A DNA stretch of 64,000 nt from Diatrype stigma (Eukaryota > Ascomycota > Sordariomycetes > Xylariales > Diatrypaceae), in assembly GCA_022225965.2 (NCBI GenBank), contig JAKJXP020000037.1, forward strand, positions 1-64,000. The letters are read 5' to 3'. The notes beneath the pieces were generated by a model. That model saw nothing but the letters and a program-made list of their open reading frames with translations, was not told where the DNA came from and did not search any database. The stretch's first letter is position 1. Every line of letters starts with the position of its first letter. This document shows, one piece after another, positions 35,323-47,388 of the stretch. Both the position numbers and the translations under genes were made by a program.

Positions 35323-35500
35323 GGTTTGAACTCCGGAAGGCGTCCGGGGTGAAGAGAAGTCGGTCAGCTGTACATTGGGGACACCAGTCGTTGATGTTGC
35401 TGTGATTGTACCACACTGCGTACATACACGACGTACAGATCACCTGGTGCGTGAGAGGTGAGGCAGGAGATGAGGAAGCCGCAGCTGAACAGACACACAT
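35309..35500 (-). CDS. Possible 63-residue zinc-ribbon-like ORF
   Basis: An ATG-started frame holds CTSC, 16 residues, then CPQC, a spacing able to bind one zinc ion, plus Trp residues around the knuckles (VWYNHSNINDWCPQC). It lies in a different frame from the GT90 extension and upstream of it. It might be a tiny real gene, an upstream exon, an upstream ORF, or chance. Confidence 0.3.
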   Translation of the reverse strand: MCVCSAAASSSPASPLTHQVICTSCMYAVWYNHSNINDWCPQCTADRLLFTPDAFRSSNLTSL

Positions 35501-37617
35501 CCTACCTACCTAGGCACCTGCTATGTACCTAAGTAGGCATTTTCCTATCCTACTGCCTAAAGGCTAAAACCCACAGAAGCTCCAATGCCATTGCGCTAGG
35601 ATGGCTACGAACGTATGAGGTGCTTCGTAGATTCCATTGACCCACGCACCTTTCGCCTAGCTTCATTATGTAGTTTCTCTAGACTCGGTACCTGGGTATT
35701 TACCGGAAGCTTCTGTCAACCTCCCAATTCAAGGATCCTGGGTGCACGGCAAGATTTCTACTAGGCAGGTAGCAGTCGAAGACCCCCTCGAAGTGATCAA
35801 GGAGCTAAAGTACTTAGGTACTAAGTACCTGCCGATGTGCTGTCGTGATGCAACTGTACGACGTCAGGAGTAAAGTAGGGAGTACGGGCCTTCCCGGTAT
35901 CAGCCCTACGAAAATTGTAGCTGAAAGGTGCAGCTACCTCCTACCTAGTCTGTCTTGATCCCCATATAATTAGTCATTAAAGTGCTACTTCCATCAAATC
36001 GTGACCATAACTACCAAAGGTCTCCATTTATACTTGAGATTTGGCATATCTGCAGTCGGTAATTCCCACTGCTAGATCTGCAGGAATCCGCCTGCCACCT
36101 GCAATTATTTGTCTTGCTATTTATCCACTTGCCTGCTAAAGTAATTCGAACCAACTTCAAAACGAGAAGACGTATATGCCTGCTATAACATTGCGACAGA
36201 GCACAGTGCTCGACCAGTCGGGAGTCCGGCTCTCTGTGAGCCTGCTGTATATGCTTCTGGCGGCTAGGCCCTGGGGACCTAACCCCCCTTTATAAAGACA
36301 TAAGCCGGAACAACTGGTCCTTTCTATATCTTGAGCTCGGTCCATTTCAGCCCCGTATCAGCACATGGCTATTTCCTGGGTGCCTCGAATGTGATGGCAC
36401 TAGAAGGGGAACGGCGTATTCTGCCAATTGCTGATTACCAACTTGCAATAAAAAACCAGGGAAAGAGGGAAGGAAATGGAAAGAAAGGTGTAGCGGCAGG
36501 AAGCTAGCTGTTTAAATACAAACCCTGACAACAGAAAGCTTGCCCCTATCTTCCCCCTATCTTCTGGCCCGTAGTTTCCTAATCTTGGTCATCTTATCTA
36601 CCAGTGTATTGCCACAATAAGACGCTGATTAGCATATGGGCTTTTCCCGTCTTAACTTTTCGTTAGCTGAATATAAGGGTTGGTAATTAATTCAAGAAGC
36701 AAAGTGGAAACTTGGTAGCCTAACGGAAAGTTATCGGTTTGGAAGATCCTATTCGATCCCCCCTAACAAAGAAGAAAAAGAAAACTGGCTTGCCCTTATT
36801 TATACTTGTTTTTGGGTGACGTTGTTCTAAAACGAGATGTGTAATCAATCAAAAGGGGTACAGGTCTAGGGTGTGATCGGTTGATGGCGCCAGCATCGTA
36901 AGCCTGAGTAACACGATCACCCAAGAAGGGCAACGGGGTCAGACTGAGGCATGCAGCCACAGTCAAGGCCTTGCATAACACGGGCTGTACGAACAATCCT
37001 GTTTTGTGGCGTGTCATCGATTACAATGATCAGAATGTTAATATTGCATATGCATCAGTAGTACCCGATGCCCCTGTGGGCTCTGTCCACTAATATGGTT
37101 TCTACTTTATACGACTGTGCACTGTGGCGTTTTGTACATTAGAGAGTGCATACTTCTGCGCCCATGTTCTTAGTCGACGTGATCAGCTTTAGTCTCATCA
37201 CCTATAATCACGACACGGGCATATATGGTGTGTCTGCTAGAACCAATCAGCCCCCACGGAGGCCTAGACCGGGGAGGATGGGCCTTACTGTTTACAACGG
37301 TAGACCTGCAGAATTTCAGCTTGGTAAGCTTCCAGAGATATAGAAATAGCTTGCTGCCGCTGATTTTCGCTGATCTTGTGTCCAATCGCTGCTCTGCATT
37401 CTCACCTTTCCCCCATTGTCGAGCTTTCAGGTTCTGCAGAGCCACTACCTCGAGCCTCCCAGGACCACCTAGGTAGCACTCGGGTACACTCTTCCCCAGA
37501 TCTTGGGTCATGGCAACCGAGAATGCGACAATAACCACCCCAACCTGGTTTCGCGGGTTTGAGGTGCGCCCTTCAACTAGTGCGTAACACCCAAGTTCTT
37601 TTATAACCAGGACGCAG
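35501..37617. other. Divergent spacer between GT90 and a type I membrane protein
   Basis: No supported gene over 2.1 kb. ACCTACCTAGG-type motifs occur at 35502-35540 and a pair of AGGTACTAAGTACCT-like palindromes near 35810-35832. It should hold both promoters. A tRNA-like look at 36700-36765 did not fold on inspection. Confidence 0.45.
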
Positions 37618-37674
37618 ATGGAGGGAGCTGCGAGTTTCGAAGAGATTCAAGGGAAACCCCATTTACTGACCGAG

Positions 37675-38600
37675 GTATGCGTGGACAATAGCGATCACCC
37701 GGGTCTGTGGAGGAACGTCGAAGAGCACCGAGCAAGAGTTCCTCTCCTCGGGGACATGGGCGAACTGCTGCCCGACGAGCCTAGCTACGCCCTGTTCAAT
37801 AGCGACGGCATGCCTATCGGAGACAATCGTCGTGTATAATAACGAAGCGACCCGCGAATGGCAAGTTAGGGACTCGCTTCAGGAGAAGAGACCCGCAGCT
37901 GACTGTCGTGCGTCGTGCGAATGTAGCAATCCGAGTTCATCGTGTGTAGCCCAGACGATATGGCAGAATCCAACATCTTCTGGGGTCGGAATTACATACC
38001 TGCTGTGCGCCAGTCTGGATACAATATGGCCCGAATACCGAACAATAGAGGGCGCCAGCTACTACTCTGGTAGGCAACCAACCATACCGGTCGGCTCGTG
38101 GAACCTGAAGAGCGTCAAGTTGATTGGGCACTTGTTGATAACTAACCTGCTGACCTACGTTGATAGGCGCACCTCTCACGGCAACGTCCGAACTCAGCGA
38201 GGCATGCGTGCCGACATGCACGCCCACATCGACGGGCGCTCCCACCCCGAGTCCAGAGCCGGAAGTCGTCGCTGCCTCGCGCGCTTGGGTTGCGGGCGCG
38301 GTCCTTGGTCCGGTAGTGGCCCTTACGCTGGGTGTGGTCATATTCTGGGTATACTTGCGACGGAGGAAAACGAGAAAGGGGGGAGTAGCCGAGGTGGATG
38401 GCCAGTCAGGGGCGAAGAAGACGAGCTGGACGCAGAAGCCTCCGGGTATCGAGCTGGACACGAGGCATAATATTCCTGAAATGCCGTCACCACCCCCTGT
38501 GGCTGAGCTCGAGTCAGGGCCAGTACCAGCCGAACTGGAATCGCCACCTCCGCCACTTCCGCCGCAATCTGCCCCGTCGGATCGGCGTGAAAGCAAATAG
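37675..38600 (+). CDS. Type I membrane protein with Cys-rich ectodomain (5' end unresolved)
   Basis: The final exon pair is clear: an exon ending at 38069 and one at 38167-38600, with a 97-bp intron (GTAGGC, branch GCTGAC, acceptor GATAG). The ectodomain reads TWANCCPTSLATPCSIATAC, then DCRASCECSNPSSSCVAQTI, with paired cysteines as in a family of fungal surface proteins. It leads to a Pro/Thr stalk, a transmembrane helix (GPVVALTLGVVIFWVYL), the basic stop RRRKTRK and a Pro/Glu-rich cytosolic tail. The frame is open only back to about 37672 and has no ATG, so a first exon with the signal peptide must lie upstream; I could not place it. Function unknown. Its architecture resembles the gene at 27893-29008, without sequence similarity. 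Confidence 0.6.
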
Positions 38601-39112
38601 GGGGTTGGGAGATCTCAGGACGGAATAAGTGTCGATGAGAAAGAGCTTGGACATCAGTGGACACCCATTGATACGTTTAAGACATACCCATGTGCACAAC
38701 GGCTTTGCAGTTTCTACGGAAACGGTTATGGAAGCCGACAGTAATGGTAATAGCACTTCATGCTGGGGACGTTATCGCGAGTCGGCGCTCAAGAGCTTCC
38801 GTTGCATAACCGGCTAGAATATCACACTAATATACAGAGATTCATTTGGTGAATCTCCGCAGACGCGTTACTTATCAATCAGGCATAATCATGCCCCCCT
38901 CTGGGCCTTCAGAAGGTGATATCAGGGTGTTGGCCATTCTGTTTTGTTGCGTATTAACTCCTAGTCCGGATATACCTAGTTCGATGTGTTCTCACAAAGA
39001 AGGGTTCCGACAACTCCAATATCAACCATATCAGGTTCACGATATCACACCTTCGGCTCGCTATTGTTCGGGCGCCGCTCCAGCGCCACCAACACGGCCG
39101 CACCACGTGGAC
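38601..39112. other. Convergent spacer
   Basis: Tail-to-tail spacer between the membrane protein and the MDR gene. No gene seen. Confidence 0.5.
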
Positions 39113-40263
39113 TTACGCGATTTTGTACACCAGCTTCTCCGCCCTGACATTCCCCTCGGCGTGCTCCTTGAACCCAGCCAGGATATCGTCGATGCCCCCG
39201 AACTCACGGACCTTGTTCGGCACGAGCTTGCCCGTGGCCAGCAGATCGGGCAGCTGCGCCAGGTACTTCTCCCAGAAGGCCTTGTCCTCGGGCGTGTCAT
39301 TTTCGCCCCTTTGGTAGTCGAACGCGGCGTAGTTCGCGGGCTGCTGGAGCCCGAGCGCCCGCCTGAACACCGTGTACGCGATCGTGGCCTCGACCTTCGC
39401 CTTGCCGTTCAGCGCCCGCACCTCCTCGCGCAAGTCGTCTTTCACCGGGAGCAGCGTGATGATGTGTCCGCCCTTGACCGGCGACAGCGCCTTCGCGATG
39501 CCCTGCTGCGACCCCTTTTCCGAGATGCAGTCCAGGGCGTGCTCGAGCTTATCGTGCGTCAGGCGCCGCACCTGCTCCGGCCAGTCCGCGTCGTTGTAGT
39601 CGACGGTGGCGTCGGCGCCCAGGGTCTTGAGAAGCTCGCTGTTCTTCTTGGACCCCGTCGCGACGACGAATAGCCCCGCGAGCTTGCTAAGTTGTATCGC
39701 GTAGTACCCCACGCTCGTGCTGCCCCCGTATATAAGCACGGGGATGGCGGAAGTGGCAGGCTTGCTGGGCTCCGGCAGACCTAGGCGTTGGAACAGAGCC
39801 TGCACCGCCGTGGCGACGGCGAGCGGGACCACCGCCGCGGACTGGTACGACACCGAGTCCGGGATGGGGAAGACCAGGCTGGCCTCGGTCACTGCGTACT
39901 CGGCGAACACGCCCCGGGTCGGGTTCGACGAAGCCCCGTGCACCCAGCCGGCGACGCGCTGGCCCTCCCTCCAATGCGAGCCGTTGGCATTCTCGATGGT
40001 CCCAGCAAAGTCACAGCCCAAAATGCGTCCTGGGGGCACTCCTCTCATCTAAAGAACTTGGTGTCAGCCCATATCAGTATCACTAGGCAATTAGGGGGTC
40101 TGAGCCATTGATTACTTACGGATTTCCAATCAGTTGGGTTCTGGGCAGCGTAGTGCACTTTGACGAGGATCTCCCCCTCGCCAGGGGTGGGCACGGGGAC
40201 GGACTGCACAGCAGCGGTCTTCTCCTCGATGGTGACGAGCGCTTTCATAGTGGGGGGAGCCAT
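39113..40263 (-). CDS. MDR-family oxidoreductase (enoyl/quinone reductase-like, zinc-free)
   Basis: Two exons on the minus strand: 40263-40120 and 40048-39113, with a 71-bp intron (GTAAGT...TTTAG, phase 0), 359 residues. The GroES-like half starts MKALVTIEEKTAAVQSVPVP and includes HYAAQNPTDWKS and GRILGCDFAGTIE. The nucleotide-binding half holds VLIYGGSTSVGYYAIQLSKL and GADATVDYND. The catalytic and structural zinc cysteines of true alcohol dehydrogenases are missing, so this is the NADPH-dependent reductase branch that includes fungal trans-acting enoyl reductases and ToxD-like proteins. No polyketide synthase is in the window, so a stand-alone role is likely. The C-terminus (FKEHAEGNVRAEKLVYKI) is complete. 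Confidence 0.9.
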
Positions 40264-41035
40264 GGTGTTAACGATGATGGTGTGCGGGACCTGAGATGTA
40301 TTATGTATTTTGTATTTCTGTCGGCTGATCTTATACTCCCAAATCTCCCGGCGCTAATTCTGCTCATATATAGAGCTTACAGGCCTAACGATGTCCCGGA
40401 GTCGTGAGAGGAAGTTTACTAATCAATTGTGATATATACCCTGCTTAATCAGCATCTACGTGATCTCCGTGCGACTGCGGACATTAGCATGATTGGTAAT
40501 CGAAAATCCTGGTGTTTTCATAGACCGAGTATTGTTCGTTGTGCGGCAATGAGCGGTCAACGTTATGAGTTTGTACGAGTTGACACTGATGATTCTCTTT
40601 CCATTTGAGGTGGTTACTTCTTTCATCATATATACTCGAAGCAAAAGAATCGAATGCCGAAAATGACGTAAGTGACTCGAGCGGAGTTGAGTACTTACGA
40701 ACGAACTAATGCTATACCCCGTATTACGCGATGCACGAGCCCATCATCATGATTACTGTATAGATAGTAGAAGGATCCACACCTCAGACATGCCATCGAT
40801 AACAACAATGGTCAACGATACGGAGAACCGTACCGCTGTTCCACCCGCCGTTCCACAGATGTCTACAGTCATTAGAGGGGACAGGAGCGGGAAGATATCA
40901 AAAGGGGCAAATATATGGGGGTTATTTATAGGGGGAAGAACAGCTCCTTATATAGTCGTAGAAGCCTCCGCTAGTACATTCATGGGATGATGTGCATCCT
41001 TATAACACCTTAGCACGTTATACCCCGATATGGGG
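40264..41035. other. Spacer upstream of the MDR gene
   Basis: 770 bp with no supported gene. It should contain the MDR promoter and the 3' end of the DUF6536 gene. Confidence 0.5.
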
Positions 41036-43563
41036 TTACCGATAGAGCACGCCTTCCTCAGGCTTCTTGAATTCAGCGGCTGTGGTGATCGCACATTTCC
41101 CTACCCCATCTGTGATGTCAACAACACCCCACGTGACTGGTAACACATATCCGTCATGTTGGTCCTCTGCCAAAACGTGACATGCAGCACTGATAGCTAA
41201 GCTGTTTGTCGACACCATTCTCATCGTTCCGTCGTACCTACGACAGCCGAGTGTTACAAGGCACAAAAGGATAGCAAACGCCGTGAGCAGTGCTATTACA
41301 GACGAATAAGATTAGCTTGTCACCTATACGTTTGTAAGTACAGAGGAATGGGATACTCACTGATAACAACAGCAATGGGACTCGCACCACAGGTCGAAAA
41401 CGAATTCTTGGCATCGGCAGTGCCGTCAGGCCTTAAGGCTGTGATGCGCGCTAAGAAAAGGCTTTGACTGATGAGCCAGTGCATGAGGGCGGAGCTGCCG
41501 TATAGGGGGATGCCATATTTTAGCGGCAGCGAGATGAAGAAACTGGCGCGCTGGAAGCCGAGCGGTTCTGAGACGCGCAAGGGCTTGCGTTGGAGAAACA
41601 TGCGGCTGAATTCGCGTTGCACAAGAAAGGTACTCAGCATCGCATTGATGAAGATGTACATAATGGACAGAATGAGCTGCGGTGAGTTGACTATAAGGAC
41701 GTTCGAGATAAGACCTGCAGGGTCTTCTCTTGGGAGGCCAAGCACGATATACGTAAAAGGGGTAAGTGATCCAAAGCCCAAGTTCCATAGACCAGACAGG
41801 CTAGTGTCTATCTTGCGTTGTTTAAGGCTCCCAATTCCTGCTGACAAGATGATGGCCGCCACCGTCAGAACGAGAAGTATGCTATTCCAGATCAATCCTA
41901 AGTACTCTGTGCAAAGTGCTGATGTGCTCACCTAAATACGAGGATGAACCACCGACGGCGACTAGCGGCTTGCCACCAAAATTTCGGGTCCGGTGCCCAA
42001 GTTCGTGGAGATATGATTGGATCTGGCTGTCGTTTGATAAAAGGGTTCTTCCAAGTTCGTCTATGTTTGAAATCATCTTTGGTGGCGAGAGACATGTCCC
42101 TTGTGCTCCCCTCAGGACTCCGCATGAATGAAGACACCGCGTCTCCCAGTGTGTAGATATGCTCCTTACTGAGCTCTTGTTGTAGTGGGTATTGCCGTTT
42201 CCTCCAGGCCCATATGAAAATCATGACCAAGGCCTTAGTGAGGTTCAAGACGCAGATGGTGATCATGATTGGACGGCAGTATTCGAATCGGCAACGTGTC
42301 TCAATATTTTCGGGTGGTTGAACCAAGCAGCGTGATACCTTATATCGTTTAGGGCCAAGGTACCAATCTCGGACAGGATAATCTGGGGACACGGCGAGGA
42401 ATTCCCCAGTCCCGTTCCCTATTGCCCACATGTTCTTCGCCCAATTATCTAGCCGCGGAACCACGGTCACATAGATAAGTAAACTATCACTTGCTGGCGT
42501 TTGTAAGCTTTGGTTCGCCACTAGTATGACAGCATTGCCCTGTGGCTGCCAATAATCATCATATAGCTCAAAGCAATCGGACACATTCCGTTCTTGGTAT
42601 GTACCATTGATGACTGATTCTTGTATGCCTCGCATTATAGCAGAATAATCGAGTTCAGGTGGATTCACCCGGGCCTCATCCCAATCGATGTCCCCTTTAC
42701 GGTTAGCTTCCGCTGTGTTCAGGTTCCAAGAACTCCCGTTAACGAACGAATCTTTGGTAACTGCTATAGTGTATTCGTTTGACGAGAGAGATTTGAAGAC
42801 CGAAGAATTGTACCTAAGCAAGGACTCGTAAGCTTGTTCCTGCATTGTGGATCTCCAAACTATCCCGCCTTGCATCAAAGTGATCTTACATTAGATGTAT
42901 TGGGAGGGAGCTGAAGGCCAAAAGTGCCCAGGTGAGCCGTCGCCAGTTGCTTATATATCGCAGATTGCGAAGGCTAGGAATACCAATATCCACCCACCGT
43001 TGATTCCCATGGGCTCGGCTGATGGCTTCTCTTGTGGGGGCAGCTTGAAGTTGCATGCAATAATTCGAAGCCGATAGCATGCCAGTACTCAGTAGATTGA
43101 TAAATAGATGTAGCCATCGGTCCAAAGACCTGACCGTGTCGCAGCTGCCTTCATAGATGAGCCCGACGCCGTTAGTAATCCCATAATGCCTAGCTGCGAA
43201 TATAGTCAAGCCCAGGTTTACAGATAGGATCACCAAAACCAGAACAATTTGAAGGCCCAATGCCTGACTCCTACGCGATAACCAAATGCGCCAACTATCT
43301 CCTTCACCTCTGTTGATGTGGGGGAACCACAAGGCGAGATCACGTCGTTTGGGAAAATGACTGGCATGAAACAGTGCGGGCGAAGTGTCTGAGGGAATAC
43401 CGTCGATATTTGGCTGAGTTTCGACTAGATTAAGCAGTGGGTCAGGTAGTTCTAGTCGAATAGGAGTCATAGGGGGGTCTCCTCGACTAAGCACAGCAGG
43501 GGATCCTTCTTGATCAGGCGTCGCAGACGAATCTGCTTGACTAGGTGTCGATGGTCGTTCCAC
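41036..43563 (-). CDS. DUF6536 polytopic membrane protein
   Basis: Four exons on the minus strand: 43563-42890, 42813-41932, 41881-41361 and 41292-41036, joined in phase to 777 residues. Introns are 76, 50 and 68 bp with donors GTAAGA, GTGAGC and GTGAGT. The N-terminal DUF6536 block shows IYEGSCDTVRSLDRWLHLFI, NLLSTGMLSASNYCMQLQ, APTREAIS and WVDIGIPSLRNLRYI. After the first junction comes PIHLMYNSSVF, the family's usual text. Several helices follow, two of them formed across exon joins (WFILVFSILLVLTVAAIIL and LLTAFAILLCLVTLG). The family is widespread in filamentous ascomycetes and its role is unknown; a plasma-membrane location is likely. The central exon encodes an N-glycosylation-rich loop (NGT, NVS, NGS), which suggests an extracellular domain. 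Confidence 0.88.
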
Positions 43564-45190
43564 GACGGTTTCCCTTGAACTCGGTGTATTTATATCATCC
43601 CTAATCCAGGCTTAGCATACAGCTTTGTACGAGAGGATGCACTTACATTTGAATGCCACTGCTGGAATCCATGACATCACCCTGGGACGGTGAAAATGAG
43701 ACACGCAATGCTTAGGGAAATCTATGTAGCGCTGGTAAACGAGGAGAAATATTATTGGGGGCTTGAAACACTTATACTCGACACCACAAATGAAAGGGAA
43801 CCACGAGAATCTGTTGTTAGAATGAAGATGTTGTGTGAGAACGTAGATGTCACAGGTGTCCTGCGACTCGAAGTTGCTTATGTTACACCTGCATTATCGG
43901 AACTTGTTGTCGCATATAATATCGCTAATATGCCACCAAGTCAAAGCGGCAGCCATGATACGTGAAAGTGCATCTTCAGAGGCTTACTGCCAAGCCAATA
44001 CTGCTCGTTCATCCAATGAAAGCTGCCCACATGATGACCAGCGAAAGAACAATGTGCATCATTGGGCGCAAAACCAATGGCTATATTTAGTGTTACAGGG
44101 GTACTGCAATGGCGGAAAAGGAAGCTGTGTTGATGATGATGAAGCTGAAGAGATGCAGCTTCTTCGAAGCTGCTGCTCTAGGATAAATACTGTACGCTAG
44201 GCTGCTAGCCACCCTAGCAGTGCAACACGTAGAATATTACGAATCTACGATCTCAATAGGGACCGACATCATGACTTTCTTTCCATGGTCCATGGATACA
44301 TATTCACATGTGATAGTGCAGTCTATTGGAAACGGGAATATCTACTATGATCCTCGAGAACATATGGGGGCATCTGTGAGATCAAAGGCTCTGCCTGCAC
44401 ATAATGCATATGTCTCGGTTCCCTACCGTGGTCTATTCTTTCTAGGCATCCACCATTCTCACTGTGAGACCTAGCAACCTCCTATCATAGCACGGACCAC
44501 GGCCGTGACGCAGCTTTATATATGAGTGAACAGTGAAGAATAGTGGCAACCATATGTTGGACTACAGATCGAAGGCAGGCGTGGTTTCTCAATCCAGTGG
44601 AGGTTTTCAAGTCCGCTTCTTATCACCCCAATTACCTACTTCCTAAACCTTGGTTCGGAAGTATAAGGTCTCAGCCACATATGGCGCGGACCGTGTTGCG
44701 CCACCCCCCGGATGAGGCGCTGGCCAGACTTGGGGAACTGAAGCATATTCTCCACACTTTAAGCTTCACACCCCTGCCGTATATCATGGTGCGACGTCGT
44801 GAAGCCCCAAAGCGGAATGGCATCAGGGGCACGCCAGGGGCACATCAGGGAAAATTCTCGTGAACTGATGCCAAGCGAGTCTCCAGTCGATCTTAGATCT
44901 ACCTACTAGACTCAGGGTAGGGTATCCCGCGCGCCTGGTTGTGATGGTGATCGTAAGTATAAGAAGTAGATCATATCTCCCCCGGTACAATCCCCATCTG
45001 AATTTGTAGATCTGGTATTCCACTTTTCGTTTCCTTTCTCGACACAATCCTTATTGTTCCCTGTTTCATCCTATACTTCGTGGCTGGACCATCTTCACTT
45101 CATTGTAAAGTAATCATTTTTGTCCGGTTCGCTGCTACCTGTAACATTGTTACTTCTCTCACAGTCCTACTCGAATCTTCTACTTCCGCC
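43564..45190. other. Spacer between divergent genes
   Basis: 1.6 kb between the DUF6536 start and the secreted-protein start. Several open stretches of 80-120 codons occur on the plus strand (43690-44863), but none resembles a known family or shows fungal codon bias, so I do not call them. Confidence 0.45.
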
Positions 45191-46051
45191 ATGAAGTTCC
45201 TCAACATCATACTTCTCGCTACGTCTGCGGCAGCTCTCGCCGTCAATTCTCGCTCACTACAGGGCCGTAACCGTGTTGATCACGAGGCGGCCGTCCTAGC
45301 CCGCCAAAATGTAGGCCAAGGGGAACAGGGCCTAAACGATCTTGCCGCCCGCCGGCACGGCCACCACCGAGGAGGGAACAAGGGCCATGGAGGCAATAAT
45401 GGAGGTAACCAGGGAGGTGGTGCTACCAACGGCACCGCTGCTGCCAGCATCAACACCATCATTAGAAGCGTTGCGACCGGCCAGACCCTGGTCCTGAAGG
45501 AAGTCAATGGTGTCCCGGGCAACGAGTGTCTCACCTTCCGCAACAATGGTATGTCTTTTCCTACTTTGATCCCACATCAGACTCCCCGCACTCTTATCCG
45601 TAACTACTTATCATCAATATCCCTTGCCCTTCTGATCCCCCAACTATCGTCTCAGTTCCAGGTAAAAAGTTGAACTGACACAGCGAGTAAAACAGGCGAG
45701 ATAGTTGACGCAGCCTGCGTAGACGACGCGGCGGACCGGCAGATGACGCCGGCTACCGTTGGCGGCGCGTCGGTGACGAAGGTGCAGCGCAGCTTCACAG
45801 CCGGCTTTCGCCCGGACCTGGTGGGCGTCGAGGCCTGTGTCGGCTTCAACGGCACGCACTTCCGCGCCGAGAACTGCGCTTCTTCCGCCAAAAGCGGCAT
45901 CGAGATGGTGCAGTTCGACGGCACCGCGCTGCGCGCCCCAAGTGGTGCCTGCGCCAGCGGCCATGACGACCTGGCGCAACTCACGGTCGACCCCAATGGC
46001 GCCAACTGCGCGCAGTTCGACACCACTGCTGTCACGCCGACTGCTTCATGA
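45191..46051 (+). CDS. Small secreted protein of unknown function
   Basis: Two exons, 45191-45548 and 45696-46051. The intron is 147 bp, with donor GTATGT, branch CTGAC and acceptor AACAG, giving 237 residues. The signal peptide is clear (MKFLNIILLATSAAALAVNS). A pro-like region follows, then a His/Gly/Asn-rich linker (RRHGHHRGGNKGHGGNNGGN). The conserved-looking C-terminal domain includes LVLKEVNGVPGNECLTFRNN, EIVDAACVDDAADRQMTPAT and GVEACVGFNGTHFRAENCAS. It has about six cysteines and an NGT glycosylation site. I take it to be one of the conserved secreted hypothetical proteins of Sordariomycetes. The His-rich linker could bind metal (inference). Confidence 0.82.
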
Positions 46052-47388
46052 TTGGGTGAGTGAAGACTGAATGGGGGGAAGAAGCAAGATGTGGCGGATA
46101 CAGGAGCCAGGAGGACAGTATCCATCAATGGGAGGTGAACAGGTTTTGTTATTGATCAAGGATCGATAGCTGATGATCATAATTATTTTGTTTTCGTTAG
46201 TTAATCGAATGATCTGTGTCGAACACTGCCATTATTAGTCTGTCCGATTGGGGATCCCCGATGCAAGTTTCGTCGGACGGTGGTGATCCTTGATTGCGAT
46301 TGTGATAGTAGACCTCGAGGCCCTGCCAATGTTGCTCCGCCGCCGTCGTGGAGAAACTATGGGGCACATCCACCATTCGAGAAGATGATCTTCTGAAGAT
46401 CATCTACTTACGAAGTAGCAGTAGTAGTAGTAGTGTGGAACCCCGATGCCTCCACATTAAGTGACGGGCATATTGAGTATTCTGGATGGCTTCCTATTTG
46501 CAACCCCTAACTATCGCATTGCTAAGGCGCGGGAATGGCATCGGCCTTTACGAGGACTAACATTAAACCCGAGACTTCGGCATCCTGAATGGGAATTGGT
46601 TTTGGGGCATGCTGGGAATAGCTTCCTTTCAGAGGTAACAAAACATACAGATCGGGCCTGATCGGGTGGTTAGAGTGGGGTTTCCACCGACTAAGCCCAG
46701 CTGGCCCAGCTCAGCCCTCTTCAGCCCCGAGATGAGATAAAAATCGCTCGCTCAGCCCCGCCCTATAGGTTGACGATCGCCCACTATGAACGTGACACCT
46801 ATCAGCGTGATTCGCTAAGCCTACAGATACGCGGAAACCAGTAGCCTAGGTAGCTGACACCAAATTCCACTGCGCCGCAAATGCCTTTCATCAGCTCAAC
46901 AGATCTCCAGGGATCGTTGCAGGAACGGACAGACAAAGAAACATGGACACAGCGGGGGATCGACAGGGGATGTGATATAAATCCGGCGCGGAGTCTACAT
47001 CTTCTCGAGTTTAACAATGTACTAGACCAGGCTGACCAGCTTATAAGTTATAACTACCGATCGCCCTTACACACATCACACAATCACACAAACTCAACCT
47101 CAATTTTAACAATTACACGACCTTTAGTACTCTACCTATACCGTACAGGATTCCAAGTATTCCCTGTTTTGTTCGAGGGTCGAGAGAGCACCCCTAGTAG
47201 ATATAATCAGCTTAGCGTGGGAATATTAAGCCATTGCCCAGCGACGATCAAGCAACCTGCCTAATACCTTTAACTTATTTGGGTACCTGGATACTTTAAC
47301 TCTCAAGCACAACCTGGCTTTGTTGAAATCAACCAAGTCAATCCCTGTCTGGTTTGCCCAGGGCGTTACCTATCCATCCAACGACAAC
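46052..47388. other. Spacer with a perfect short palindrome
   Basis: No supported gene. It holds the hairpin at 46383-46405 and a (GTA)n run at 46418-46434. Confidence 0.5.
46383..46405. repeat. Perfect 11-bp inverted repeat, 1-base spacer
   Basis: AGATGATCTTC, T, GAAGATCATCT. It lies about 330 bp after the stop of the secreted-protein gene. It could be a terminator-like or protein-binding palindrome; too small to judge. Confidence 0.7.

Noticed and set aside
36700..36765. tRNA-like stretch with TATTCGATCCCCC
   Set aside because: No consistent cloverleaf on either strand.
38846..39673. 275-codon plus-strand frame
   Set aside because: Mostly antisense to the MDR gene, whose domain motifs are clear on the other strand.
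43690..44863. Four consecutive 80-120-codon plus-strand frames
   Set aside because: No known motif, mixed frames without plausible introns and poor codon bias.
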